Positions 13,711 to 24,876 of a stretch of DNA of 25,696 nt are shown here, in pieces. This DNA is from a virus: positions 1-25,696 of IMG/VR virus record IMGVR_UViG_3300045010_000600; one strand, given 5' to 3'. Below the pieces are notes generated by a model, which saw nothing but the letters and a program-made list of their open reading frames with translations, did not search any database and was not told where the DNA came from. Made by a program: the position numbers and the translations under genes. Position 1 is the first letter of the stretch, and every line of letters begins with the position of its first letter.

Positions 13711-15615
13711 ATGCAAGGATACGATAACAAACTACAACATTTTGTCGCTGGACAAGTTCCAGAGTTTGTTTCATCGGATCATCCTATGTTTGTTGCATTC
13801 ATGGAAGCATATTTTGAGTGGTTACAAACCCATCAAGAAGGCAGAAGACTTTCTCCTCTTACTTTGCTAGATCAACGAGATATTGATCATAGTTTAGATT
13901 CTTTTGTGAAATTTTTCAGAGAAGAATACTTAAAACATTTTCCACAACAATTAGCATTTGATCAAACCACAGGAAAAATACTTGACGAACGAAAATTAAT
14001 GAAACATATCAGATCGTTCTACAAAGCAAAAGGAACCGAAAAAACTTACAAGTTTTTATTTTTGATTCTCTTTAATACATATGCTGAACTGTATTATCCG
14101 AAAGTAGATATTCTTAGACTTTCGGATGGTAAATGGAACACTTTATGCAAGATTAAAACTACATCATCCCACGGAAAATCTCTTTTTCAGTATGACGGAG
14201 GAATTCTCTCTCAAAAAGACTCAAGTGGAATATTAAAAGCATATGCAACTATAAAAGATATTATTCAATATACACATGGTGGGCATGAAGTAACTGAGTA
14301 TACGATATCTTCTCCTCTTGGAAAGTTTGTACCAAATTCTACAGTAGAAATTTCAAAACCTTCATTTCCTTCAGTAAAAGAAATCATATACAATATCCTT
14401 ATTGGATTTGATGTTTGCACAGATTTTGGATTGTTAAATGAAAGTGGTAATTTAGCATGGAAACTTTATAAAATAGGAGATCAAGTTCTACTTTATCCTA
14501 AAAATAATTACGGGGTTCCAGAAGGCATTGGAGGATTTGGACAAATCACTGAAATTGATTATTTGAATAGTCCTTATTTCGTTAAAACTGGAGAGAGCGA
14601 TGTTAGAGGTCCTGTGAAACGAATAAAGGTTATTGATGGGGGAGTAAACTATAATTCTAAAGAATGGAAAGCAAAAATTGTTTCTTCAGCAGGAAGAGGA
14701 ACAGAAGTAATTCCGATATTCGGTGCTGTATTGGAGAATTACGGGTTTTATAGCAACGATGATGGTCATGTATCTTCTAAAAAGAAATTACAAGACAACC
14801 GGGTTTATCAAGATTTTTCATATGTTATTAAAACAGATGAATCGTATAATAGATGGATAGAATCTATACGCAAATTGATTCATCCGTCAGGTTTAATAGT
14901 TTTTGCACAGCAATATCTTTATAGAACAACAGGATACCGTGTTGATGATAATAACTTTATAGTAACCTTTGAAGATCCTGTGATTGGGCACTACACACCA
15001 TACAAATTCAAGACCTACGAAAATCTCAGAAATAACAGTCAAGAGGTTGATCTGTATCCGAACGGATATAATCCTCTATTGGGTACTGCTGTTGAAAACG
15101 GACTCGATTCCCACGATCCAGACGGAAGTCCGCTATCGGAAGGATTAATACAAGGTATACACAACATTTGGTGTTTAGACGCTGATCACAAATTATCAGA
15201 CTATAATCAAGTCATAAGTAACAACATAACAGGTGGGTGTACAAACACAGAAGAGTTGCAAGCAACTCACGAAACATGGGAACTTTGCACGGGAACTGGT
15301 CCTGGTTGTTGTTTACAACAAGATTACTGGATCATATACAGTCATCCTAATAGCAGAGGATACACAAACATAACTCCATGCATATGCATCGAAGGAAAAA
15401 TAGACTTTACTAGATTTAGATACATCAAATTAAATAACTTCTTTCATATGGTTGATGAAAGATATCAATATACCTTTATTCCAAATGTAAACAAATTTGA
15501 TGGTTTTGAAATTGATGATTATGTTGGTGAAGAAACAACATATAGTTTAGCAGATTCAATTACGATGGAATCGGTTCAATTTGCTCAATCAAGTATAAGA
15601 AGGGTAAATCAATGA
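13711..15615 (+). CDS. virion/baseplate wedge protein in the gp7 position
   Basis: A 634-aa protein between gp6 and gp8, where T4 has gp7 (1032 aa). The N-terminal region has the pattern of the marine-phage structural family (VPEFVSSDHPMFVAFMEAYF, FVKFFREEYLKHFPQQLAFD, LMKHIRSFYKAKGTEKTYKF, LFNTYAELYYPKVDILRLSD, about 15-145), which in related phages occupies this slot. Then follow beta-rich segments, a helix pair (YNRWIESIRKLIHPSGLIVF) and a Cys-rich region (about 485-563, with eight Cys including GPGCC and TPCIC). GTGAGG upstream serves ATG 13711. The end overlaps the gp8 start in ATGA. The gp7 equivalence is by position, not by motif. Confidence 0.88.
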   Translation: MQGYDNKLQHFVAGQVPEFVSSDHPMFVAFMEAYFEWLQTHQEGRRLSPLTLLDQRDIDHSLDSFVKFFREEYLKHFPQQLAFDQTTGKILDERKLMKHIRSFYKAKGTEKTYKFLFLILFNTYAELYYPKVDILRLSDGKWNTLCKIKTTSSHGKSLFQYDGGILSQKDSSGILKAYATIKDIIQYTHGGHEVTEYTISSPLGKFVPNSTVEISKPSFPSVKEIIYNILIGFDVCTDFGLLNESGNLAWKLYKIGDQVLLYPKNNYGVPEGIGGFGQITEIDYLNSPYFVKTGESDVRGPVKRIKVIDGGVNYNSKEWKAKIVSSAGRGTEVIPIFGAVLENYGFYSNDDGHVSSKKKLQDNRVYQDFSYVIKTDESYNRWIESIRKLIHPSGLIVFAQQYLYRTTGYRVDDNNFIVTFEDPVIGHYTPYKFKTYENLRNNSQEVDLYPNGYNPLLGTAVENGLDSHDPDGSPLSEGLIQGIHNIWCLDADHKLSDYNQVISNNITGGCTNTEELQATHETWELCTGTGPGCCLQQDYWIIYSHPNSRGYTNITPCICIEGKIDFTRFRYIKLNNFFHMVDERYQYTFIPNVNKFDGFEIDDYVGEETTYSLADSITMESVQFAQSSIRRVNQ

Positions 15616-18125
15616 CATTTGACACTCGCATTTCTAACAAGTTTCGTACTGTATTAGCAGACTCGTTGTTGGATTACTTCGATTCTCTTTCTGATTACAA
15701 ATTTTTTCTATTTTTTGGGAAAAACTCAAAATGGAAAAATGAAAATTTTCCAGATTTAGTTATAGATTGTGTTAGAAGAGATTTAGATGCATGGATTGAT
15801 ATGATGGGTGTTATCCGTATTGGAAAAAGCGATGTGTGCTTGGTAATTCCAAGAAATCAATGGCAATATGAAACAGTATACACCGAGTATGATGATACTG
15901 TAAACTTGACAAATCCATATAATCCAAAGCAGTTTTATGTCACCACTTCTGAAAATAAAGTTTATAAGTGTATATCAAACAACAATGGAAGTCCCTCTAC
16001 AATACAACCAACAGCAATCGGTACAAACATATTTTGTACATCTGATGGATATAGATGGAAGTTTATGTATCAAATCTCTGATGATCTATACAATAAGTTT
16101 GCTACCGATACAAAAATTCCTGTAGAATTCATCAAAGATGGTTTTGATATTTCGCCAAATATTAATAATTCTAGGTCTTTACAACTCGCTGTACAAAAAT
16201 CTGCGATAAACGGATCAATTAACCATGTGGTTCTTTCATCATTGGGAGATTCTTTTCTCTATACAAATCAAAATAACAATAATACAGTTGTAAAGCCTGG
16301 CAGGGTGGGGGACACAAAAATCTATGTGAATTTAGTATCGTTTAATTTAAGCGATAGAAATGAATTAGCCGGATACAGCATATATTTTAACCAGGGATTG
16401 GGATCTGGAGAAATTTACGAAATTGAATCTGTTACTGGTACTGATGAAGGTGAAGGCAACTTGGAACTAACTTTGCATGAACCGCTTGTACGGCCTATAT
16501 CATCGGTTGTTGAAAATAAGACACATTTTGATATTCTTCCAACTGCAAAAGTTGTTGGTGATGGTATCGGTTGTCAATTACTATGTAAAATGGTAGAGAT
16601 AACAGGAACAGACTGTAATAGAAACTATCAAATTGATAATATAGAAATTTTAAAATCGGGAAAAAACTATACAAATGCAAAAATCATAATAGGTCCTGTA
16701 AATGCTATGGCTCCTGTTGCCAGAGCAATTATTTCTCCGCAAGGTGGTCATGGATCTAATTCAGTAAAAGAACTTGGTGCTTCTGAAATTATGATTTTTT
16801 GTTCTTCTAGGGCGGGTATAGCGGGAGACTTACCAACCATTAATAACTTTAGGCAATTTGGTCTTATTTTGAATCCAAAAATAGGAAGAGGTATAAATTC
16901 TGGACAAATTGCAGGTATTGAAGGAATAGAAGGATATAAACTAAGAATAGTCAAACCAAAAACAATATTAGTAAAGATTAAATTTAAATCAGATAATCCT
17001 CCTCCTAATGATGAGGGAGACACCGACAACGCTCACATATACATTCCATCAACTGGAGATTATGTTCCAGGACAACTAGTAAAACAATTTTCTGATTCAA
17101 GTCCAATTGGTAGAGTAGTTCGATGGATACCTCCTATTGCGGTATCTAGTGAAAATTGCTGCACCGCTATTACTGGACCAAACCCGACAGGATATTTGTA
17201 CATTGAACCGCTTCAAGATAGTGTATTTTTAAATGATTCGCTCTATCCAATTGAGGGGTATACTGATGCAAAACAAAACATAGGTCCATCTTATAAGTTT
17301 TTTGAAAAAGAGAACAACTTTGTTCCTGTTCTTGGATATAGTTCAGAATCTTTTGATTCTGGTAAATTCATAATTGGAATAAATTCATTAACCACTGCAA
17401 GAATTATTGGATGGGAAACTGGAGTTGATGGAACAGATGGATATCTCATACTAGGACAGATTAATGGGAAGTTTTTAGGACCAACTATAGATAATCAGGG
17501 AAATTTTGTGGAGGGTGAAAGAATCATACAGGTTTCTAGTGTGAACCCATTTTCTGGAATATGGGACGGAAGTAATATTAGTAGCACTGGAGTTAAAGAA
17601 ACAAATATTGGAATTGTTGCTGGAAACATCCAAAAAGAGATACTAACCAGAGAATCATACTCTCAAACCTATAAACTAACTGCTACTAATTTAGATGATA
17701 GTTTAATAGATTCACAGAGTAAAGTTTCTTATCTTTCGCTGGACAGTACTATTGATATTTTGGAAAGTACTCACGGGCTTGATGACACTAGTAATGTAAT
17801 TTATAGAAAAATAGGTACTGCCTCTGTAGTAAGTTATAAAATTAATACATCCGAAGAAAAAGAAACGGTGTATCTTGAACTTACTTCTGTCAGAGGATGG
17901 GATAGATCATTTGTTCCTTTTGCAACAGAAACTGAACCAGGCATTTTGTTGGGATTTGGAACAAAAGAAGACGATAATACCCCCGTTTTCAGAATGAAAC
18001 TAGAAACTATTGTTAAACCAGATCTTCAGATTAATAGTGGCGAAATCATATACATAGACAATATCAAGGCAATTACTCGCAACCCCGAGCGGCTTGAAGA
18101 ATTCAAGTTGATTCTAAGATTCTAA
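15612..18125 (+). CDS. 8: baseplate wedge protein gp8 with long C-terminal extension
   Basis: The first 200 residues match T4 gp8 features in order: NKFRTVLADSLLDYFDSLSD (9-28), FFLFFGKNSKW (31-41), DAWIDMMGVIRIGKSDVCLV (59-78) then IPRNQWQYE (T4: MMGTVKV...AVIPRRDW), VYKCIS (117-122) and SDGYRWKFMYQISDDL (144-159). T4 gp8 is 334 aa; this protein is 837 aa, so some 500 residues are additional, mostly beta-rich modules (EGYKLRIVKPKTILVKIKFK; GRVVRWIPP; WETGVDGTDGYLILGQING) that may take over roles of T4 gp9/gp10/gp11. AGAAGGG lies six bases before ATG 15612, which overlaps the previous stop. Confidence 0.9.
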   Translation: MTFDTRISNKFRTVLADSLLDYFDSLSDYKFFLFFGKNSKWKNENFPDLVIDCVRRDLDAWIDMMGVIRIGKSDVCLVIPRNQWQYETVYTEYDDTVNLTNPYNPKQFYVTTSENKVYKCISNNNGSPSTIQPTAIGTNIFCTSDGYRWKFMYQISDDLYNKFATDTKIPVEFIKDGFDISPNINNSRSLQLAVQKSAINGSINHVVLSSLGDSFLYTNQNNNNTVVKPGRVGDTKIYVNLVSFNLSDRNELAGYSIYFNQGLGSGEIYEIESVTGTDEGEGNLELTLHEPLVRPISSVVENKTHFDILPTAKVVGDGIGCQLLCKMVEITGTDCNRNYQIDNIEILKSGKNYTNAKIIIGPVNAMAPVARAIISPQGGHGSNSVKELGASEIMIFCSSRAGIAGDLPTINNFRQFGLILNPKIGRGINSGQIAGIEGIEGYKLRIVKPKTILVKIKFKSDNPPPNDEGDTDNAHIYIPSTGDYVPGQLVKQFSDSSPIGRVVRWIPPIAVSSENCCTAITGPNPTGYLYIEPLQDSVFLNDSLYPIEGYTDAKQNIGPSYKFFEKENNFVPVLGYSSESFDSGKFIIGINSLTTARIIGWETGVDGTDGYLILGQINGKFLGPTIDNQGNFVEGERIIQVSSVNPFSGIWDGSNISSTGVKETNIGIVAGNIQKEILTRESYSQTYKLTATNLDDSLIDSQSKVSYLSLDSTIDILESTHGLDDTSNVIYRKIGTASVVSYKINTSEEKETVYLELTSVRGWDRSFVPFATETEPGILLGFGTKEDDNTPVFRMKLETIVKPDLQINSGEIIYIDNIKAITRNPERLEEFKLILRF

Positions 18126-18135
18126 AGGGCTAATA

Positions 18136-21100
18136 ATGGCAGAAATCGAACCCACACAATTCGCAGGATTCCCGTACTACGACGACTATCAGGATGGCAA
18201 GCAGTTCATTAAGATGCTGTTTAAACCAGGCTATGCTTTGCAGGCCCGTGAACTTACGCAATTACAAACCATTTTACAAAAACAAATTAGTAGATTTGCT
18301 AACCATGTTTTCAAAGATGGAAGTCCAGTATTTGATGGTCAACTTGGTACTGTTTCTTGTGAGTTTATCCGCATAGAACCCACGATCACGGGGCCTACTA
18401 CGGTAACAGTTATACCCTCTCAGTTTGTTGGAAAAATCATCGTCAATGATGTTCCAAATAACTCTACAGTTCCTCAACTTCGCATGAAAGTTCTTCATGT
18501 GGAGGAGTCTTTGGAGCAGAATGATCAATATCATGTGTTGTTTATTGAATATCAAAATTCTGTCACGGTGAGCGGTGCAAACGGAGAACCAAAAAACATC
18601 GCAACACTAAAAGATCTGTACGATCACTTTAGAGATATTACAGGATCACCCCAACCACTAACTACATTGTCGGTGATTACCGTAGTTGATGAAGCCACCG
18701 GTGGAGAGATTGCAACCGATATTCGATGCCAGATTAAGGTTACTGTGGGTAATACTAATGACAAAATTGCCACCTTTGGAAAGGCAACTCTAGTATCGAA
18801 TCAAGATGGTATCTTTTATATTGATGGTGCCTTTATTATGACTCCCAAACAAACAATTGCCTTAAAACGCAAAGCACAACTGAAGAGTGAATTGCTTGGA
18901 GAAAGTCAACCAAATGGTGGAGATTCCGTAGAAGGGGAATGGACACGCCCGCCAGGAGAAAATTTTTCAAGTGACGAAGGTTGGGTATTCATCACAGGAT
19001 CAGATGTACAAGATCTTGTAGGAGTCAGATTATTTCAGTTTCCTTCGTCCAGAGTCGGGTTCACAATTAAGCGAGAAGTAATTGATGCTGATGCTGATAA
19101 AACTCTATTAGATCCTGCATACGGTTCTTACAATTATGCAGCACCTGGATCAGATCGTTACAAGGTTGATCTAATTTTAGATCATATTCCATTCACTAAT
19201 CAAGATAGTCTTGCAGACGCAGACCAGTATAAAACAAATAATTTTGTTGAGTTGACTCGTGTGATAGATGGAGAGATTCGATACTCAGTTAAATACCCCA
19301 TCTATAGTGATTTAGAACAAACTCTTGCTCGCAGAACCTATGACGAATCAGGATCGTATACAGTCAAACCATTTGAAATAGACATTGAAGAATATTTCAA
19401 TAGCGAAAAAACTTGTGTAATTAGAAAAAAAGTTAGACAGATTGAAGGTAGTACAGAATCTACACCATTCACGGTTATAGACAACCTCGGATCCGCTGAT
19501 ATTGAAACAGGATTTCCTGCCAATATTAGCGTGTACGGATTCAGAGGAGGATATCAAGTTTGGAAAGGTATCGTGTCCAACGTAGACACATTCCTTGCTC
19601 GTCAAGGAGAAATAGATTTTCGCTCAGATGGTTACGGCACTACTCTGATGTTTATGATCTTTGGAACCCCCGAAGAAGGAGACATTATGGTTTCAGAGTC
19701 GTACAAATTAACAGGAAATTCCAATAATTTTTTCTTGAAGTCTAAAATTCCATTGGCAGGAGAGATGACTAACCTGTATCATGATAAAAAAGTTCTATCG
19801 CAGCAAGATCCAATGCTCGCGCAAGATTATTTGGCAGTATTTCCCCATATAACCACGGTATCGGACTCTAGATTTAACGGAAAATATACTCTTGGTCGAT
19901 TGTATCCTGAATGGGCGACTAGTGAAGGAGATCCTCAAACTTCAGATGTAATTAATGCCATAAATGATGCCGAGAGCAAACTTGTTGTTGGAGTTGGCAC
20001 AGGAAAAGCGTACATTTATGGATATGAATTCGAGAATCAAAACACTAAGTTTATTCCAGTTTCAAAAGCAAGAGACTCTGAACAAATAAACGGAGAAGGG
20101 GTAAATCTGTTTATAGGAAACTATGTGATATGCGAACAACCATTAACTGGTGATACTTCTGCTCCTCCATATTTGAAACTTCCCGCATGGAGTTCACATC
20201 CGAAAGTTGAATTGTGGGATGAGTTAACCCCTAATGGAGGTGCTTCATCAGAATCTACTTTGATAGGTACTGCTCGCATTCGTGGAGTAACTTCAAATCA
20301 AAATAATAATGATAATGTTAATGTTCATCTTTGTGATGTTCAAATCAAGGATAACAAGTTTTTTCCAGATTTTGATTCCATACGCTTTCGCTATCAAAAT
20401 GTTACAGGTAATGGAGATAATTACCCAATAACTGGATCGTTACAATTGTTTAAAATTGCATTGACAGGTAATGGAGCAGGAGCAAATACAACCGTGATAG
20501 ATGGTGTTTCCTATTACGATACTGTTCTTTTTTCTCCGAATGAAAATTCTGCTGTGTTTGATCTTCCTTCTTTGTGTTCTTTAAAAGAAATCACCGAGTT
20601 TGCCAAGGCTGATTATGATTGCAAAAAGTCATTCACAAAGATGTTATTAGGTACGAGTGCGGGTCCAGGTTCAACATTCAATCCAGAAAGTCGTCTTAAA
20701 TGGAAGCAGTACGGTAGTGGTGATAATCTGCTATGGATTCTGAGCAATCATTCGGGAGTTGGTATTGTAGCCAACACAGCAAATACATCTCCAGACACTG
20801 AATATACTTTCAAGGCAAGCGTGGCCGCGAATTCAGGATTCCAATCAACTCTGAATGCAGCGATAGGCACATCTGAAAGTGCGTACTATGAAGCAGATAA
20901 TCTTGACAGCATTTTGCTATTTAATGCCAATACCAATCGAATGTTAAGGGTTGGTGATAGCAATTCAGATTCTTTGATTAAAGCAGTAGTGAATGCGAAT
21001 AAAAAGATCATGTATATCGTGTACAAGCCAGGCGCCGAAAATCCACTTCAACTTAATCCTCAAGACAATTTCCACATGGAGACTGTGGTTGCCGCTAAAG

Positions 21101-24100
21101 CATTAGGGCAGGCAAACACCATAAACTTCAGAAAGAAAACTGCATCCGTAGTTAGTGAATATAACACGGAAGGCATATGGAACAAGTATTTTAATGCTGA
21201 CGGATACTTGATGATTCCTTTACAAAACTGGAATGGAATTTTTACCTTTAATGACACCATTAATTCCGATGATCCGTGGAATGTCAATTTTAATCCAGAA
21301 GGAGAAAATGGGTGGAATTTGTGGACAGGCGACGACGATAGTGGAAATAATAATACCAACGGATTTATTAATGATTCTCTTCCAGAAGAATACATTACAA
21401 GTCTCGGATTCTCTGATGTTCTATCAATTGACGAAGTTCTCGTGTGGGATAGAGGCAATTCAACTGGCAAAAGAGACATTACGAATTACTTTCAGTTGAT
21501 TAATGGAACGAATGACAACTTCTACGATCATGCCAAGATTGTAATTCGCAAAAGTGCATTACAGGAACTAAAGAGTGGAAATAATACTATCTTCAAAAAC
21601 GAAGGTGACTACCTTGACTATACCTTGTTTGTTCGCTTCAAGTTCTTGAAACATAGTGGTAGTGGTCCTTTCACTATTGAGTCGTACAATCACGACGATC
21701 ACCACAGTTTCTTCAGGAAATACGAAAATATTCCTGTGTATACAAGTCCAATTTATGGATTCAATTTTGAACTTCGTAACTGTTTGGATTACAGACCGTC
21801 CAGAGAAAATTCTACACCTGCTAGAGTTGCCACCGCGCTGTTTCAATCTGTTAATGTTACAAATGTTACAGGAGAAAACCGTCCAAATGCATTAGATGAA
21901 GATTGCCCATTACGCGATAATTCGTTGGTACACGAAAGCACAGGAACATTTAATCCCCGTAATTCCAGAGGAGATTCGGAAACAGTTCTTCCTGCACTTG
22001 GACCAAATGGTTCTAGACCTGCAATAAGTTATGAGTATTTTATTTCTCGTAGCGATAAAGTAGTTCTGTTGAAAGATCGTAACTTTCAAGTTGTTCAAGG
22101 AAAACCAGCAATTCGTCCAGAGTCGCCCAAAGATGTACCAGAGTCTATGTCTTTGTACACCATTTCTCTTCCACAATATACATTTAATCCCGAAGATGTT
22201 ATAGTTAACTACATTGATAATAAACGATATACCATGAACGATATTGCTAAACTAGAAAAGCGAATCGAGCGTGTAGAATACTATACCACATTGAGTCTGT
22301 TAGAAAAAGAAGCAGCAGAACTTTCCATCCCCGACTCTGCATTAGGCGGAGCAGAACGAGTTAAAAATGGAATCTTTGTTGATAACTTCAAGGGACATGG
22401 TGTTGGTGATGTGTTTAGTCCTTATTATTCATGCTCTATGGATTTTGAGAAAGGACATTTACGTCCAAGATTTAGAACACGGCATATTGAATTTGAGCCC
22501 GAGGTGTGCCAGAATACGAACCCAGAAGAGTGCTCCTTTAAAATTTCTTCAGATGGTGTAATTACTTTAAATTACGACGAAGAAAACCCAAATCGGTACA
22601 TTGTACAGCCTGTGGCAAATAGAGCAATAAGTGTAAATCCATTTGATATTGTAAGTTGGCTAGGAAGTACAATACTATCTCCTAGCAGTGATACTTGGAT
22701 CGATACTAAAACTAATCCCGCAGTCAAAATTAATTTAGAAGGCGAAAATGATGCATGGGAAGGTATGAGGAATGCATTTGGAACTCAATGGAATGATTGG
22801 GAAACCACATGGTCAGGCACACCATCAAGCACCACAGAAGTACTTTCAAATTCCACTAATGAGAGATTATTAGCAAGTGCAACAAGTCGAGCAATTGGAG
22901 GTCGGCGGGATACTTTCGAGGTAACACGGACTAGAAGTGAAAGAATAACCGAAACAACTGAACGCGGACAAACCAGAGAAGGTATCAGAACTACAATTAA
23001 TCCGCAAAGAATAACTAGAGATCTAGGAGATAGGGTTGTAGATGTAAGTGTTGTTCCGTTTATTCGGGCTAAAGAAATTACTATAACAGGTAAAAGTTTA
23101 AAACCAAATACAATTCTATATGCATTTTTTGATAACATTTTAGTAAATAAATACTGCACTTTTAATGGTAATGCAGTAACTCCATCTAATCCAATCAAGA
23201 CAGACTCCACAGGAGAAGTAGAGATTAAATTTAATATACCAGATGGAGTTTTCAAAACTGGAGAACGCCAATTTAGACTCACGGATAGTCCCACAAACGA
23301 TTTACCAAAAAGTAATACTTCTGCGGATGCAAGTTATTTTGCTCAAGGAATTTTACAAACTAAAGAAAACACTATTGTATCTACTCGTGTTCCGGTGGTT
23401 ACTCGTGAAGCAGTTACAGATGAACGAGTGATTAGAGATGCAATTACAAGAACAAATACAACCACAACCACAAGTAATGAAACTCGACTTACTCCTATCA
23501 GATGGAGTGATCCACTTGCTCAAACTTTCTTGGTTGATGCTTTTAAGAGTCCAAAAGGAGTTTGGGTACATAGTATTGATATTTTTATCAAAAATAAACC
23601 TTCAGGAGATTCTGCACCACCCATTCGAGTACAGATCAGACCAACAGTGAATGGATATCCTCATTCTTCAGTAACTTTACCATTTGCTGAAGCAGTTCTT
23701 AATGCTGATGAAGTAAAAATTGCAACAGGAATTGGAGAAGGTGGTGTTCCTTCTATAGATGATGATCGAACATACACCAGATTTAAGTTTTCAACCCCTG
23801 TTTATCTGCTTCCAGGCGAATATGCAATTGTGATTATGAGCAACAGCGCAGAATATGAGTGTTATATCGCAGAAATGGGAGAAGTTGCAATTGGTAGTGA
23901 AGGAACGCGAATCACACAACAGCCATACGCTGGTGTATTCTTTAAGTCACAAAATGCAAGCACTTGGTCTGCGGATCAGAACACAGATTTGATGTTTACA
24001 ATAAACACTTGTAAGTTTAGAACAAATCCAAATGAATCATTATTTGAGATAAATTTTAGTCCAGTAAAAAGCAAACAATATGGATTTGATCCCAATCCTA

Positions 24101-24873
24101 ATAAAAATGATTATTTTGAAGTTGATATGATGAAAATTATAAGTCAACTTTTAAAGTTTGATGGAAGTACGATTGATGCAAAACTCATAATTAATAATAC
24201 AGAAATTTCTGTACCGTTGAATGAAAACTTTGCACCAAGACCAAAATCTCTTAAATTCGATAAAGATACTAAACTAAGATTGTTGATTAAAAACACAGAT
24301 CAAGATGTATCTCCTTGCATAGATTTTGAACGCTTAAGCGCCATTTTGATAGACAATATCATTGATGCAGAGACATCAGACCAACTACAAATTGAGCATA
24401 AGGCTAGACCACCATATCAGGTGGACGATGTATTGCACCCCGTGAGCAGATATATTTCTCGTAGGGTTGATTTAAATTCTGGTTTAGAATGCGACGATCT
24501 TAAAGTATATTTAACTGCAAATCTTCCTAATTTCACATTAGGTACTGAAAACATTAAAACTTCAATTCAGGTTTGGGCTAAAATTCAAACAACAGAATCT
24601 GATGTTCCATTTGATGATCTTAACTGGATGAAAATGGAGGTAAATCCTCTGCAAGCAACACAAATTGCAACAGATGAAATTACTTTTAGCGAGTATTCCT
24701 TTAGTATACCATCAGAATTCTATCCACAAAGTGGTATACCCACTAATTACGACACACAACAACAACAGTTTACAGTTCCTTTTTCTAGATATGCTATCAA
24801 AATTGTTTTGTATAGTAACAACGGAACATATGTTCCAGTAATCAAAGATCTTAGAGTAATTGCAGTGGTGTAA
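18136..24873 (+). CDS. giant DUF4815-type structural protein (2245 aa)
   Basis: The largest gene in the window; AAAGGG (18124-18129) precedes ATG 18136. The N-terminus has the DUF4815 pattern (YYDDYQDGKQFIKMLFKPGY, ALQARELTQLQTILQKQISR, about 14-53) common in marine myoviruses. Later parts: a helical coil YTMNDIAKLEKRIERVEYYT (about 1365-1384) followed by VDNFKGHGVGD and ACE-like beta segments; a beta-sandwich VVPFIRAKEITITGKSLKPN (about 1637-1656) with GERQFRLTDS; then DPLAQTFLVDA...GVWVHSIDIFIKNKPS (about 1793 on) and LLPGEYAIVIMSNSAEYECY (about 1893). These regions are shared by large virion proteins in related phages. Its place after gp8 suggests an outer-baseplate and fibre-anchoring role, like T4 gp10. 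Residues about 850-1200 look variable and may be the lineage-specific part. Confidence 0.92.
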   Translation: MAEIEPTQFAGFPYYDDYQDGKQFIKMLFKPGYALQARELTQLQTILQKQISRFANHVFKDGSPVFDGQLGTVSCEFIRIEPTITGPTTVTVIPSQFVGKIIVNDVPNNSTVPQLRMKVLHVEESLEQNDQYHVLFIEYQNSVTVSGANGEPKNIATLKDLYDHFRDITGSPQPLTTLSVITVVDEATGGEIATDIRCQIKVTVGNTNDKIATFGKATLVSNQDGIFYIDGAFIMTPKQTIALKRKAQLKSELLGESQPNGGDSVEGEWTRPPGENFSSDEGWVFITGSDVQDLVGVRLFQFPSSRVGFTIKREVIDADADKTLLDPAYGSYNYAAPGSDRYKVDLILDHIPFTNQDSLADADQYKTNNFVELTRVIDGEIRYSVKYPIYSDLEQTLARRTYDESGSYTVKPFEIDIEEYFNSEKTCVIRKKVRQIEGSTESTPFTVIDNLGSADIETGFPANISVYGFRGGYQVWKGIVSNVDTFLARQGEIDFRSDGYGTTLMFMIFGTPEEGDIMVSESYKLTGNSNNFFLKSKIPLAGEMTNLYHDKKVLSQQDPMLAQDYLAVFPHITTVSDSRFNGKYTLGRLYPEWATSEGDPQTSDVINAINDAESKLVVGVGTGKAYIYGYEFENQNTKFIPVSKARDSEQINGEGVNLFIGNYVICEQPLTGDTSAPPYLKLPAWSSHPKVELWDELTPNGGASSESTLIGTARIRGVTSNQNNNDNVNVHLCDVQIKDNKFFPDFDSIRFRYQNVTGNGDNYPITGSLQLFKIALTGNGAGANTTVIDGVSYYDTVLFSPNENSAVFDLPSLCSLKEITEFAKADYDCKKSFTKMLLGTSAGPGSTFNPESRLKWKQYGSGDNLLWILSNHSGVGIVANTANTSPDTEYTFKASVAANSGFQSTLNAAIGTSESAYYEADNLDSILLFNANTNRMLRVGDSNSDSLIKAVVNANKKIMYIVYKPGAENPLQLNPQDNFHMETVVAAKALGQANTINFRKKTASVVSEYNTEGIWNKYFNADGYLMIPLQNWNGIFTFNDTINSDDPWNVNFNPEGENGWNLWTGDDDSGNNNTNGFINDSLPEEYITSLGFSDVLSIDEVLVWDRGNSTGKRDITNYFQLINGTNDNFYDHAKIVIRKSALQELKSGNNTIFKNEGDYLDYTLFVRFKFLKHSGSGPFTIESYNHDDHHSFFRKYENIPVYTSPIYGFNFELRNCLDYRPSRENSTPARVATALFQSVNVTNVTGENRPNALDEDCPLRDNSLVHESTGTFNPRNSRGDSETVLPALGPNGSRPAISYEYFISRSDKVVLLKDRNFQVVQGKPAIRPESPKDVPESMSLYTISLPQYTFNPEDVIVNYIDNKRYTMNDIAKLEKRIERVEYYTTLSLLEKEAAELSIPDSALGGAERVKNGIFVDNFKGHGVGDVFSPYYSCSMDFEKGHLRPRFRTRHIEFEPEVCQNTNPEECSFKISSDGVITLNYDEENPNRYIVQPVANRAISVNPFDIVSWLGSTILSPSSDTWIDTKTNPAVKINLEGENDAWEGMRNAFGTQWNDWETTWSGTPSSTTEVLSNSTNERLLASATSRAIGGRRDTFEVTRTRSERITETTERGQTREGIRTTINPQRITRDLGDRVVDVSVVPFIRAKEITITGKSLKPNTILYAFFDNILVNKYCTFNGNAVTPSNPIKTDSTGEVEIKFNIPDGVFKTGERQFRLTDSPTNDLPKSNTSADASYFAQGILQTKENTIVSTRVPVVTREAVTDERVIRDAITRTNTTTTTSNETRLTPIRWSDPLAQTFLVDAFKSPKGVWVHSIDIFIKNKPSGDSAPPIRVQIRPTVNGYPHSSVTLPFAEAVLNADEVKIATGIGEGGVPSIDDDRTYTRFKFSTPVYLLPGEYAIVIMSNSAEYECYIAEMGEVAIGSEGTRITQQPYAGVFFKSQNASTWSADQNTDLMFTINTCKFRTNPNESLFEINFSPVKSKQYGFDPNPNKNDYFEVDMMKIISQLLKFDGSTIDAKLIINNTEISVPLNENFAPRPKSLKFDKDTKLRLLIKNTDQDVSPCIDFERLSAILIDNIIDAETSDQLQIEHKARPPYQVDDVLHPVSRYISRRVDLNSGLECDDLKVYLTANLPNFTLGTENIKTSIQVWAKIQTTESDVPFDDLNWMKMEVNPLQATQIATDEITFSEYSFSIPSEFYPQSGIPTNYDTQQQQFTVPFSRYAIKIVLYSNNGTYVPVIKDLRVIAVV

Positions 24874-24876
24874 TGC

